Source of the DNA: Acidobacteriota bacterium
GTDB taxonomy: Bacteria; Acidobacteriota; Blastocatellia; Pyrinomonadales; Pyrinomonadaceae
Reading direction: 5' to 3'
DNA: 64,000 nucleotides
Assembly (NCBI GenBank): GCA_003697135.1
Contig: RFGC01000018.1
Location: 62,001 to 126,000, forward strand
How positions within the stretch are numbered: position 1 is the first letter of the stretch; the number at the start of each line of letters is the position of its first letter. The notes beneath the pieces were generated by a model that was not told the DNA's origin, ran no database searches, and saw only the letters and a list, made by a program, of their open reading frames with translations. A program made the translations under genes and the position numbers. Of this stretch, positions 38,713 to 47,271 are shown piece by piece.

Positions 38713-39353
38713 GCTGTGAGGGCATAGACGAACGCAAGGCAGATGCCGGTATAGACACCAGCTAAAATATCGTCAGCACAAACGCCAAATCCAGAAGGCA
38801 ATTTTTGAAGGCGATTTATTGGATAGGGCTTGAAAATATCAAAAAGCCTGAAAACTATAAATCCAAGCAGAATGATTTTCCATGAAGCAGTAAGTGGAAT
38901 GAACATAAAAGCAATAAGTTGCCCGATTACTTCATCAACCACGACTTCCTTCGGGTCTTTGTTTTTGAAAATCTCTACTGCTTTTCCTGATGCCCAGATT
39001 CCCAAAGCACAAAAGCATACGAAAAGTAGTATGTTGAAGGCATCAAGCCATGCGAAAACTCTTGTTTTTGTGTAGCCATTCTGGACGAAGACTTCTGCAA
39101 TATGAGTTTCAAAAAGAACGATGAAAAAATAGAGTAGTGAAGTTAGGGCTGAAGCGATTGTTCCGGGCATCAAAGGCGCGTAGCCAATTCCGCAAGTTGC
39201 TACAGCTAAAACAAAAAACTTTTTTGATGTTGATTTTTTTCTGGGATTAGCAATCGCTTTTGAGGAAGTTGAAGAGTTTAAGTCGGATTTTCCTAAAACC
39301 GTTTCCAAAGAGTTGAAGTTTTCTTCAGCAACTTGCGTTATTTCATTTGACAT
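38709..39353 (-). CDS. pgpA: Phosphatidylglycerophosphatase A
   Basis: A 214-aa membrane phosphatase that dephosphorylates phosphatidylglycerol phosphate. GIGYAPLMPGTIAS, VVDEVIGQLIA and FRLFDIFKPYPI are the PgpA signatures; four hydrophobic segments follow a ~45-residue hydrophilic N-terminal extension. There is no Shine-Dalgarno; TAAACT lies 13 nt before the ATG on the minus strand. Confidence 0.9.
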   Translation of the reverse strand: MSNEITQVAEENFNSLETVLGKSDLNSSTSSKAIANPRKKSTSKKFFVLAVATCGIGYAPLMPGTIASALTSLLYFFIVLFETHIAEVFVQNGYTKTRVFAWLDAFNILLFVCFCALGIWASGKAVEIFKNKDPKEVVVDEVIGQLIAFMFIPLTASWKIILLGFIVFRLFDIFKPYPINRLQKLPSGFGVCADDILAGVYTGICLAFVYALTA

Positions 39354-39417
39354 AGGAGAAGTAGTTAGTTTAACAAGGTTTTAGACTAACAGATTAACTA
39401 CCTGGGTTTCAAGTGAT

Positions 39418-40863
39418 ATGCAGAGAATTTCAAATTACATAAACGGTGAACTAGTAGAGCCGATTTCGGGCGCGTATTTAGAAAACTTTGAGCCTGCTAC
39501 TGGTAAGGTTTATTCTTTAACGCCTGATTCTGACGAAAGAGATGTTGAGATTGCGGTTGAAGCGGCAAAAAGGGCTTTTCCTGCATGGGCTAGCAAATCG
39601 CCTGAAGATCGTTTTGAGATTTTGATGCGAATAGCTGATCTCATCAAGCGGGATTTAGATTTTTTAGCCGAAGCAGAAAGCATAGACAACGGCAAGCCGA
39701 AATCTCTGGCAAAACAAGTTGATATACCACGCGCAGTTGCAAATTTCAGGTTTTATGCAACTGCGGCGATTCATTTTGGCTCTGAGTCATACGAAACCGT
39801 AGGGCAAGCGATAAACTACACGCTTCGCCAACCTATAGGTGTTGTCGGCTGTATTAGCCCTTGGAATCTGCCGCTTTATCTTTTTACGTGGAAAATTGCG
39901 CCTGCACTTGCTGCAGGTAATTGCGTTGTGGCTAAACCTTCTGAAATAACACCAATGACTGCTTATCTTCTATCGAAGATTTGCATTGAGGCTGGTCTGC
40001 CAGCAGGTGTTTTGAATGTTGTTCACGGGTTAGGAAGCAAAATTGGTGCTGCGATAGTTAAACACCCACAGATTAGGGCTATTTCCTTTACAGGTGGGAC
40101 GAAGACGGGCGCATGGATCGCTTCTCAAGCGGCGCCGATGTTCAAAAAACTTTCATTAGAACTCGGCGGAAAAAATCCAAGCATAGTTTTTGCTGACTGC
40201 AATTACGAACAAGCTCTGCAAACAAATATCCGCTCGTCTTTCACGAATCAAGGTGAGATTTGCCTTTGTAGCTCAAGGATTTTTATTGAGAAGCCGATTT
40301 ATGAACGCTTCCGTGACGATTTCGTTCAACTGGCTAGAAATCTGAAAATAGGCGATCCTCTTAATGATTCAACTCAAATAGGTGCAATCGTTTCAAAACA
40401 GCACATGGAGAAAATTCTTTCTTATGTCGTTTTGGCACAAGAAGAAGGCGGACGTATATTGACTGGTGGCAAAAGGTTTATTCTTGAAGGAAGATGCGAG
40501 GAAGGGTATTTTGTTGAGCCTACAGTTATCGAAGGTTTAACTTTTGATTGTCGGACGAATCAAGAAGAAATTTTCGGGCCAGTCGTCACATTGCAACCCT
40601 TTACGGATGAAGAAGAAGTATTGCACTATGCTAACTCTGTTGAATACGGGCTTTCCGCTACCGTATGGACTGAAAATCTTTCAAGAGCGCATCGAGTAGC
40701 TCATAAACTAGAAAGCGGCGTAATATGGGTGAATTCATGGCTTTTACGCGACCTTCGCACGCCTTTTGGAGGCATGAAAAATTCAGGTATCGGAAGAGAA
40801 GGCGGTTTTGAGGCTTTAAGATTTTTTACCGAAGAAAAAAATGTTTGCCTGAAAATCAATTGA
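39418..40863 (+). CDS. NAD(P)-dependent aldehyde dehydrogenase
   Basis: A 481-aa ALDH-superfamily enzyme. NAD-binding SPWNLPLYLFTWKIAPALAA, FTGGTKTGAWIA, catalytic Glu in LELGGKNPSI, catalytic Cys in NQGEICLCSSR and the closing LRDLRTPFGGMKNSGIGREG are clear. Closest in style are semialdehyde dehydrogenases of aromatic catabolism (2-hydroxymuconic or 2-aminomuconic type), but the substrate is uncertain because no pathway genes adjoin. It starts divergently from pgpA. Confidence 0.9.
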   Translation: MQRISNYINGELVEPISGAYLENFEPATGKVYSLTPDSDERDVEIAVEAAKRAFPAWASKSPEDRFEILMRIADLIKRDLDFLAEAESIDNGKPKSLAKQVDIPRAVANFRFYATAAIHFGSESYETVGQAINYTLRQPIGVVGCISPWNLPLYLFTWKIAPALAAGNCVVAKPSEITPMTAYLLSKICIEAGLPAGVLNVVHGLGSKIGAAIVKHPQIRAISFTGGTKTGAWIASQAAPMFKKLSLELGGKNPSIVFADCNYEQALQTNIRSSFTNQGEICLCSSRIFIEKPIYERFRDDFVQLARNLKIGDPLNDSTQIGAIVSKQHMEKILSYVVLAQEEGGRILTGGKRFILEGRCEEGYFVEPTVIEGLTFDCRTNQEEIFGPVVTLQPFTDEEEVLHYANSVEYGLSATVWTENLSRAHRVAHKLESGVIWVNSWLLRDLRTPFGGMKNSGIGREGGFEALRFFTEEKNVCLKIN

Positions 40864-40921
40864 CAAGTAGCCAACGTGCCTTTAGCAAGAGACAAGTTTT
40901 ATTCGGAATCTAGCCGAACTT

Positions 40922-40951
40922 TTGTTCTTGAAGAATACTCGGCGATATAAT
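40922..40951 (+). promoter_or_regulatory. Promoter immediately before the GT4 gene
   Basis: TTGTTC and a perfect TATAAT are spaced by 18 nt. The -10 box ends 11 nt before the ATG at 40963, so transcription would start about 5 nt before or at the start codon. No Shine-Dalgarno is present, consistent with leaderless expression (inference). Confidence 0.45.
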
Positions 40952-40962
40952 TTCTATTTTTC

Positions 40963-42269
40963 ATGAGCAGCATAAAGTCGGTTCATATAACAAACTATTA
41001 TCATCCAAGTTCTGGCGGTGTTAAATCGAATTACGATGCTCTTGTTCAAGCGGCTGATCTTTACAAACGTCATGTTTGCTTGATCGTTCCGGGCGAGGCT
41101 GACAAGGTTGAAAAAATCGGAGAATACGGGAAAATCTATTTTGTCAAGGCGAAACATGCACCGTTTTTCGACCGACGTTACCGTTTGATGACTCCTCTTC
41201 ACTATCTTCAAACAGGCGCTCCAATTAGGCAAATTCTTCTTCAAGAGATGCCCGACATGATAGAAATTTACGATAATTATGCTTTAACACTTCTGGCTGG
41301 TGTGATCCGCAAAGGTTATTTCAAGGCTTTAGGCAGACCTTTGCTTGTTTATTTTACAGGTGAAAGATTCGATACTATTTTCAAGTCTTTTGTGTCTAAC
41401 GGAAGGTTAGGACATTGGTTCTGCCGACGTTTGATGGGAAATTACAACCTTGCGATGTTTGATTATTTCATTGCAAATTCACCTTTCGTTGCTGAAGAGC
41501 TTTTTGAATCGGTGCTAAAGGAATTTAATCCGAAACGTTCTGAAAAGTTCTTCGATTTTTGTTGGAGATTCTTTAACTCTCACCAGAAGATTTTGAAAAG
41601 CGTGTTGCTATTTGCCCACGTGGGGTTGATACGAAGTTGTTTTCGCCTTCAAGAAAATCAAAAGAATTCCGGGTCAAGATACACAAGGAGTTTGGAATAC
41701 CTGAAAATGCTCGGATTCTGTTATCTTCAACACGGCTTTCACCCGAAAAAAACATAAAGCTGTTGCCTGAAGTGATGAAAATACTCTCTTCCGACAGCGA
41801 GGATTACAGACTTTTGGTTGCAGGTGCAGGTCCGAAACAGGAATGGCTAGTTGAACAAGGCAAAAAGTTGCCACCGGGAAAGATAGTTATCTTAGGACAC
41901 CTCGACAAGGAAACTTTGGCGAGCTACTATGCCAACGTTGATGTGTTCGTTCATCCAAATCCCAGAGAACCTTTCGGAAATGTTGTTCTGGAGGCTATGG
42001 CATCTGGAGTTTCAATCGTAGCTCCGAATTCTGGTGGTGTTTTAACATACACCAATCCTGAAAATGCATGGCTTGCAGAACCAACACCACAAGCCTTTGC
42101 AGAGACCATAAGAAGCGTATTCGACAACGAAGAACTTAAAGAAAGTAGAATCACAAAAGCGCTTGAGACTGCTAGTAAAAACTCTAGGGAAAAAGCCATC
42201 GAAAGACTTTTTGATACCTACGATAGAATCTATCGCGAATTCCGATTAAGCAAAAGTGCGCCGAATTAG
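40963..42269 (+). pseudogene. GT4-family glycosyltransferase, frameshifted
   Basis: Two reading frames encode one GT-B glycosyltransferase. The first (40963 to about 41573, ~203 aa) has the acceptor half: ITNYYHPSSGGVKSNYDAL and IANSPFVAEELFESV. The second, in the -1 frame, starts right after a TAA at 41574 and reads SPEDFEKRVAICPRGVDTKL, then STRLSPEKNIKLLPEV and the donor-site HPNPREPFGNVVLEAMASG (EX7E). Merged, it would be ~434 aa, normal for GT4. The break is probably a single-base loss near 41565-41580; it may be an assembly error. The sugar donor is unknown. Confidence 0.85.
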
Positions 42270-42849
42270 ACAAAAATTGGCGAAGAAATTACCGAGATTT
42301 CGCTTCATGAGTTCTTCCGAGTATCAGATAACTCGCAGGGTTTTCGGCGATACTTTGCCTTCAAGGCGAAGAATAGTAGTAACAAACATCGTAGGAGTTG
42401 ATAATAGACCTTTTACCTTACCAATTTCTGTGTTCGGATTTTTGTTTGCTTTTTTAGGAGTATTGAGCTTGGGTTTTGAGTTTGTTTTTAGTGCTACTTT
42501 CTTACTAATTGGCTTAACTCTTGTTTTTTTCAATCCGGGCTATTTAATAAATGTTGGGGAGTTTTATGAAAATCTCGAAGACAAAGGTGTTGGAATACTA
42601 GTTCACGAAACGGCTCATGTTTGGCAGGGAGAGAACAGCTTTTTGTCATTTGGCTTTGTTATCAATTCATGCATATACCAATTTTTGAAAGGATCGGAAG
42701 CCTACAATTACGAGGTTGGGCAGGACTGGTGCTTATTTAACGTTGAACAGCAAGCGTCTCTAATAGAGGATTGGTTTTTAGAGGGCGAATCTACTGAAGA
42801 TAGCCGCTGGTTTTATATTGAGAATTATGTGAGAAAAGGAATTAGCTGA
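42256..42849 (+). CDS. Membrane protein with an HETAH zinc-protease-like motif
   Basis: A 197-aa protein with two hydrophobic stretches (LPISVFGFLFAFLGVLSLGF; VFSATFLLIGLTLVFF) and the motif LVHETAHVWQ, an HExxH zinc-binding pattern, followed by a C-terminal EQQASLIEDWF. Similar proteins are seen in Acidobacteriota and myxobacteria near surface or injection systems; they lack the full protease context and function is unknown. GTG at 42256 overlaps the GT4 end; ATG at 42307 is a shorter alternative. Confidence 0.6.
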   Translation: MRRIRQKLAKKLPRFRFMSSSEYQITRRVFGDTLPSRRRIVVTNIVGVDNRPFTLPISVFGFLFAFLGVLSLGFEFVFSATFLLIGLTLVFFNPGYLINVGEFYENLEDKGVGILVHETAHVWQGENSFLSFGFVINSCIYQFLKGSEAYNYEVGQDWCLFNVEQQASLIEDWFLEGESTEDSRWFYIENYVRKGIS

Positions 42850-42918
42850 TTTTTCCAAGAAGTTCAGATGAAGTTATGAAGAAATTATGAAAAATGTTGG
42901 TTTTTTGAAAAAAATTTC

Positions 42919-42947
42919 TTGAACAATGGGAAGCAATATGCTAGATT
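42919..42947 (+). promoter_or_regulatory. Possible promoter of the roadblock/MglA operon
   Basis: TTGAAC and TAGATT are separated by 17 nt, 75 nt before the ATG of the roadblock gene. A small hairpin (GGCAAGTTT/AAACCTGCC with one mismatch) lies in the 5' untranslated region. Confidence 0.35.
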
Positions 42948-43021
42948 ATGAAATCGGCAAGTTTACCAAACCTGCCCGCTTGAATTTTTGAAAAATTCTG
43001 ATCAGGAAGAGAAACTAGCCC

Positions 43022-43498
43022 ATGATAAAGACACCGATAATCATAAGTGAGCAACATTATCAGCGCCTAAAAGCGATTTTGACACGCTTGTGCGTTGAAT
43101 CGGCAGCAAGAGTGGTTTTTCTGATAGATCGCGACGGACAGCCTATCGCCTTTCATGGTGATATTGGAAGCATGGATACTACTTCTTTTTCGTCTCTTGC
43201 GGCCGGTAATGTAGCGGCAACATCTTCAATGGCAAAGCTGATCGGCGAAGATGCGTTTCCTTCTGTAGTCCATGAGGGAGAGCAAGAAAGTATTTATATG
43301 TCTGTTATAGGCAGGACTCTTTTAGTCGTGGTATTTGATCAAAGGTCAACACTCGGATTAGTCAAATTACGTTCAAAGAGAGCCAGCTACGATATTCTAA
43401 ATGTGCTGAACGAAATCGAGCAAGAGTCTCGTAAGAAAGAGGAGAGTTCCTTCTTCGCCGAAATTACTGATGAAGAGATTGACAGCCTCTTTAGCTGA
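43022..43498 (+). CDS. Roadblock/LC7-domain protein (MglB-like)
   Basis: A 158-aa Roadblock/LC7 protein (RVVFLIDRDGQPIAFHGDIG; SLAAGNVAATSSMAKLIGE; FDQRSTLGLVKLRS). In Myxococcus MglB is the GTPase-activating partner of MglA in cell polarity; a related MglA lies 157 nt downstream here. The ~25-residue acidic C-terminal tail (ESSFFAEITDEEIDSLFS) is variable between members. GAAGAGA upstream is a modest ribosome site. Confidence 0.85.
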   Translation: MIKTPIIISEQHYQRLKAILTRLCVESAARVVFLIDRDGQPIAFHGDIGSMDTTSFSSLAAGNVAATSSMAKLIGEDAFPSVVHEGEQESIYMSVIGRTLLVVVFDQRSTLGLVKLRSKRASYDILNVLNEIEQESRKKEESSFFAEITDEEIDSLFS

Positions 43499-43520
43499 TC
43501 AGAATTTGCCATTATTTTTG

Positions 43521-43658
43521 ATGAGATTTCTTCAACGTCAAGCTCACGTTAACTCGAAAAATAAATTTTACTTTGCCACAGTAGCGATTCTGTGCGTCGT
43601 TGGATTATACTATTCTCGAAAGCCTGTGAGTTCAAGAGAAGGGATAGGTAAGCTATGA
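43521..43658 (+). CDS. Possible small membrane protein between roadblock and mglA genes
   Basis: A 45-aa frame with one likely membrane span ([17 protein letters not shown]) and a stop that overlaps the mglA start as ATGA, suggesting translational coupling. No Shine-Dalgarno is clear and no family is recognised, so it could be chance. Confidence 0.3.
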   Translation: MRFLQRQAHVNSKNKFYFATVAILCVVGLYYSRKPVSSREGIGKL

Positions 43659-44248
43659 CTTTCATCAATTATGCTTCACGTGAGATAAACTGCAAAATTG
43701 TATATTACGGTCCCGGATTAGGCGGTAAAACCACTAACTTGCAGTATATTTACGACTCAACCGCACCACAAGCAAAGGGTAAACTTATCAGCCTTGCAAC
43801 AGAAACCGATAGAACTTTGTTTTTCGACTTCATGCCTCTAGAGTTCGGCACCATAAGAGGATTCAGAACCAGATTTCATCTTTACACTGTTCCCGGACAG
43901 GTTTATTATGACGCTTCGCGCAAACTTATTCTAAAGGGCGTTGATGGCGTGGTTTTTGTCGCTGATAGTCAAGAAGAAAGAATGGATGCTAATATAGAGT
44001 CGCTCTACAATCTCGAGGAGAACCTTAAAGAACAAGGTTATGATTTGATGAAGCTTCCATACGTGCTTCAGCTTAATAAACGCGATCTACCAAACATTGT
44101 GCCAGTTGAAGAAATGAAAGCCGAACTACAGCGCAAAGGCGAACCTGTTTTTGAAGCCGTGGCCTCTAGGGGAGAAGGCGTATTTGAAACCCTTAAAGCG
44201 GTTGCTAAGCAAGTGATAACCGAATTAAGAAAAAATGCTGGCGGGTGA
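43655..44248 (+). CDS. mglA: MglA-type small Ras-like GTPase
   Basis: A 197-aa GTPase. P-loop GPGLGGKTT (residues 19-27), the switch region [20 protein letters not shown] (the MglA form of DxxG), [10 protein letters not shown] and NKRD are present. It controls front-rear polarity and motility in Myxococcus and is paired with a roadblock protein in many Acidobacteriota. GGGATAGG upstream of the ATG. Confidence 0.93.
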   Translation: MTFINYASREINCKIVYYGPGLGGKTTNLQYIYDSTAPQAKGKLISLATETDRTLFFDFMPLEFGTIRGFRTRFHLYTVPGQVYYDASRKLILKGVDGVVFVADSQEERMDANIESLYNLEENLKEQGYDLMKLPYVLQLNKRDLPNIVPVEEMKAELQRKGEPVFEAVASRGEGVFETLKAVAKQVITELRKNAGG

Positions 44249-44333
44249 GCTACTCATAGCGAACGGACTTGCCACAAGAAGTCTCAAGACGAAGACCGAA
44301 TAGATTCTAAAGCTAGTTTCGGAGACTTTGATT

Positions 44334-44711
44334 TCAAAGCGTTATGACTTGATCAGGCGGATTGTTTGCTAAAGCCTGATAGAGTTGAGGAAAACATCCT
44401 GTTTGAACACCTTCCACCATCCCTTTAGGTTTTACCTGTCCCAGACCGCATTGCTCGAAAGTTCCTTCAGCTAGATTCCGGCGAACAGCACATTGATCGC
44501 AAACCATCAGAAGAATATTCTTTTCTTTTGCAATCTTCGCAAGTCTTTCCCCGACGGGATCGCCTTGACGTAGGCAAAAAATGTTATCATCGAAGAACAT
44601 CATTCCGACAACTTCGACTGAATGAATGCCTTGCTCTAGTTGTGGCAGAATCATCGTTGCAAGTTTGAAAGTTGAAGCCATATTTGTTGCAAAAATGTAT
44701 GCTACTTTCAT
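44334..44711 (-). CDS. DsrE-like sulfur-relay/redox protein
   Basis: A 125-aa DsrE/DsrF/YchN-fold protein (IFATNMASTFKLATMILPQL; VVGMMFFDDNIFCL; VMVCDQCAVRRNL-like Cys motif CDQCAV; VEGVQTGCFPQLYQAL). Such proteins carry persulfide on a cysteine in sulfur transfer. Specific role unknown. AGGGAG 13 nt before the ATG. Confidence 0.7.
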   Translation of the reverse strand: MKVAYIFATNMASTFKLATMILPQLEQGIHSVEVVGMMFFDDNIFCLRQGDPVGERLAKIAKEKNILLMVCDQCAVRRNLAEGTFEQCGLGQVKPKGMVEGVQTGCFPQLYQALANNPPDQVITL

Positions 44712-44993
44712 AGTTAAGTTTCTCCCTCATAAAAGGTTGTAAGCATCAAGGATAAGTCGAAGTGTTTGAAGCAACTTAATGGTTTCCAATGAGTAAGTTG
44801 AAATAAACAACAATCGGCTAGTTGCAAATTGTGAACGGTAGATTAAGCTTTTTTTCGACGCACGAAAAACGAAATTTATTTATTAGGCGCTCTTGCTGAA
44901 AGTAAGATGCAAAGTTTGGAAAGGCGCTTTCTATATTGCGCATGATGCTAGTTTTCGATTTTGGCAGGTTTATTCGCTGAGAGGTTTCGCTCG

Positions 44994-45506
44994 TTACAAT
45001 AGCTTTTCAACTATGTTGGAGATTTGTTTGACTAAGCTATCAGTGTTTCCAGCTTCTAAATCTAAACCACCGAGAGTATCAGCTAGAATTCCGTTTTTGC
45101 CGATTACGACGAAAGAAGGCAATTGTTCAACCTTGAGTTTTTTAGTGCTTGTTAATCCGTCAGGGTCTCGCAAAATCCCAACAGAAAGCCCATTTTCCTG
45201 TGCAAATTTTTTAAGTTGCTCGTCGGGAGCAAAATTTTTGGATTTCGGATTGTTGGAATCCGTAAAAACAAAATAGATCAAAACATCTTTTCTGCCGGCA
45301 TATTGTTTTGCTAGTCTGTTGGCAATGCTGACCTGTTGTTTTGATAGCGGAAGCCATGAAGCTCCTACTGCAAGCACCACGACCTTGTCGCGATGCAACT
45401 CTAACGAAATCGTGCCCTTATCAAGGGTTTGAAAATTTAGGTCTTGTGCTCTCAGAGCAAACGATAAAAACATTAGGGCTAAGGTCAAAAAAGTTATTCT
45501 CTTCAT
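44994..45506 (-). CDS. Exported thioredoxin-fold protein lacking the CxxC motif
   Basis: A 170-aa protein with a signal peptide (LALMFLSFALRAQ) and an AhpC/TlpA-like thioredoxin fold: VVVLAVGASWLPLSKQQVSI, LIYFVFTDSNN, LRDPDGLTSTKKLKVEQLPS and VIGKNGILAD. The active-site CxxC is replaced by LPLS, so it cannot act as a dithiol reductase and may bind heme, copper or a partner protein instead. It lies 29 nt after panC in the same orientation. Confidence 0.7.
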   Translation of the reverse strand: MKRITFLTLALMFLSFALRAQDLNFQTLDKGTISLELHRDKVVVLAVGASWLPLSKQQVSIANRLAKQYAGRKDVLIYFVFTDSNNPKSKNFAPDEQLKKFAQENGLSVGILRDPDGLTSTKKLKVEQLPSFVVIGKNGILADTLGGLDLEAGNTDSLVKQISNIVEKLL

Positions 45507-45535
45507 AAATCTCTAAGATGAAAAACTGTTTGCGT

Positions 45536-46390
45536 TTACTGCCTGCTGTTTAGAACTATGTTATCAATCAGTCTAACGCCCGCAAAGTTTACTGCGACCA
45601 GAATTAGTGCTTCTCGATCTTCGATTTCGCTGATTTGCTGAAAAGATTCTGAATCAACAATAGCGACGTAATCAATCGCTGCAAGTGGTTCACTTTGGAT
45701 TTTTTCTCTCACAATTTTTTCAAGGGTGTGAGCATTTCTTTCACCTTTTTCAAAAGCTTTCTCTGCTTGCTTTAGAGCCTGATAAATCACGGCTGCGCGT
45801 TGGCGCTGTTCATCGTTCAAGCGTGAATTTCTCGAAGACATTGCTAGCCCAGAAGGCTCACGAACCGTAGGCATTACGATTATCTCAGTATCGAAGCCCA
45901 AGTCTTTTGTTAGGCGCTTTACCACGGCGACTTGTTGAGCATCTTTCTGGCCAAAGAATGCGAAATCGGGACGAATTAAATTAAACAAAATCGTTACGAT
46001 CGTGGCAACGCCACGAAAATGTCCAGGACGAGAAGCACCTTCTAAAATGTCCGACAAACCTTCAACATAAACGTAAGTGGAAAATTTTTCGCCGTAAATT
46101 TCTTTTTCATCAGGTGCAAAAACGTAATCAACTTGGTATTCGCTCAAAATTGCGACATCGGAAGTCAAATCGCGCGGATATTTTTGGAAATCTTCTTTGT
46201 CGTTAAACTGTGTTGGATTAACAAATATCGAAACTATGACAACATCAGAAGACTGTCGGGCTTGTTTCACCAAAGAAATATGACCTTGATGAAGTGCTCC
46301 CATCGTTGGAACAAATCCTATGGTTTTGTTTTCGCGTCTTATCTTTCGGCTCAAAGACAAAATCCTAGCTCGACGATTGATTATCTCCAT
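45536..46390 (-). CDS. panC: Pantothenate synthetase
   Basis: A 284-aa enzyme joining pantoate and beta-alanine with ATP. VPTMGALHQGHISLVKQA (HxGH), FGQKDAQQVAVVKRL, PTVREPSGLAMSSRNSRL are the standard motifs. Its ATG lies 26 nt before the panB stop (overlap), so the two are cotranslated. Confidence 0.95.
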   Translation of the reverse strand: MEIINRRARILSLSRKIRRENKTIGFVPTMGALHQGHISLVKQARQSSDVVIVSIFVNPTQFNDKEDFQKYPRDLTSDVAILSEYQVDYVFAPDEKEIYGEKFSTYVYVEGLSDILEGASRPGHFRGVATIVTILFNLIRPDFAFFGQKDAQQVAVVKRLTKDLGFDTEIIVMPTVREPSGLAMSSRNSRLNDEQRQRAAVIYQALKQAEKAFEKGERNAHTLEKIVREKIQSEPLAAIDYVAIVDSESFQQISEIEDREALILVAVNFAGVRLIDNIVLNSRQ

Positions 46391-47267
46391 AAGCCTTTTG
46401 AAAGTTCATCAACAGGTTAAGTTCTTTTTTCGTTTCTTCGGGTAACCCATAAGATTCTTGTTCGCTAGGGTAGTTCCCTGATTTTACGTCATTCATCCAG
46501 CTAGTTATGGCATCATGAATAACCTGGCGAACGTTTGCATATTGGCGCACAAAGCGAGGTTGCCTTCCAAAGGTCATTCCTATCAAATCATGTAAGACAA
46601 GCACCTGAATATCACAGTGCGCACCTGCTCCTATGCCAATGGTCGAAATTTTCAGACTCTTCGTTATGATCTCGGCAATTTCTCGTGGAACAAGCTCTAA
46701 CACTATTGCGAATGCACCTGCTTCTTCCAAGAGATGAGCATCTTCTATGAGTCTTTTTGCCGCTTCTGCTGTTTTGCCTTGCACTCTGTAGCCACCCAGC
46801 TTGTAAACAGACTGCGGAGTCAAGCCAATATGCGCAACGACTGGGATTTCTTCATCTACCAGGCGCTTCACGATATTGACTCTATTGCGTCCGCCTTCGA
46901 TTTTTACTGCTTCTGCACCACCGTATTTCATCAGTCGAATTGCGTTTCTAACGGCTTCGTCTTCGTTGATGTGGTAGCTTCCATAGGGCATGTCGGCAAT
47001 CACCATTGCTCGTTCCGTGCCTCGCTTAACGGCTATGCAAGCGGAAAGAATTTCTTCCAAAGTTACCGGAATCGTGTTTCCGTAACCGTGAATAACATTG
47101 CCGATACTGTCGCCTACCAAAATCATGTCAACACCTGCTTCATCAATGATTCTCGCAGTTGGATAATCGTAGGCAGTTAGGCAAACCAGTTTCTCGCCTT
47201 TTTCCTTAGCTTCTCTGATCGCTGGTAAATAAACTTTTCCGGGTTTGTCGGGTTGCAAGTATGCCAT
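46365..47267 (-). CDS. panB: 3-methyl-2-oxobutanoate hydroxymethyltransferase
   Basis: A 300-aa enzyme of pantothenate synthesis transferring a C1 unit from methylene-THF to ketoisovalerate. LTAYDYPTARIIDEAGVD, VGDSIGNVIHGY, HIGLTPQSV and IGAGAHCDIQVLVLHD are characteristic. The ATG at 47267 is chosen over 47309 because the extra residues overlap folK. Confidence 0.95.
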   Translation of the reverse strand: MAYLQPDKPGKVYLPAIREAKEKGEKLVCLTAYDYPTARIIDEAGVDMILVGDSIGNVIHGYGNTIPVTLEEILSACIAVKRGTERAMVIADMPYGSYHINEDEAVRNAIRLMKYGGAEAVKIEGGRNRVNIVKRLVDEEIPVVAHIGLTPQSVYKLGGYRVQGKTAEAAKRLIEDAHLLEEAGAFAIVLELVPREIAEIITKSLKISTIGIGAGAHCDIQVLVLHDLIGMTFGRQPRFVRQYANVRQVIHDAITSWMNDVKSGNYPSEQESYGLPEETKKELNLLMNFQKAYGDNQSSS

Positions 47268-47271
47268 AATC

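Noticed and set aside
44712-44993. Possible regulatory RNA between the DsrE-like and thioredoxin-fold genes
   Set aside because: Only short repeats (GGCGCT twice) and no stable long stem; nothing that can be supported.
44893-45276. A 127-codon open frame on the plus strand opposite the thioredoxin-fold gene
   Set aside because: It lies antisense to a better-supported gene with a signal peptide and recognisable fold, and has no family-like sequence of its own.
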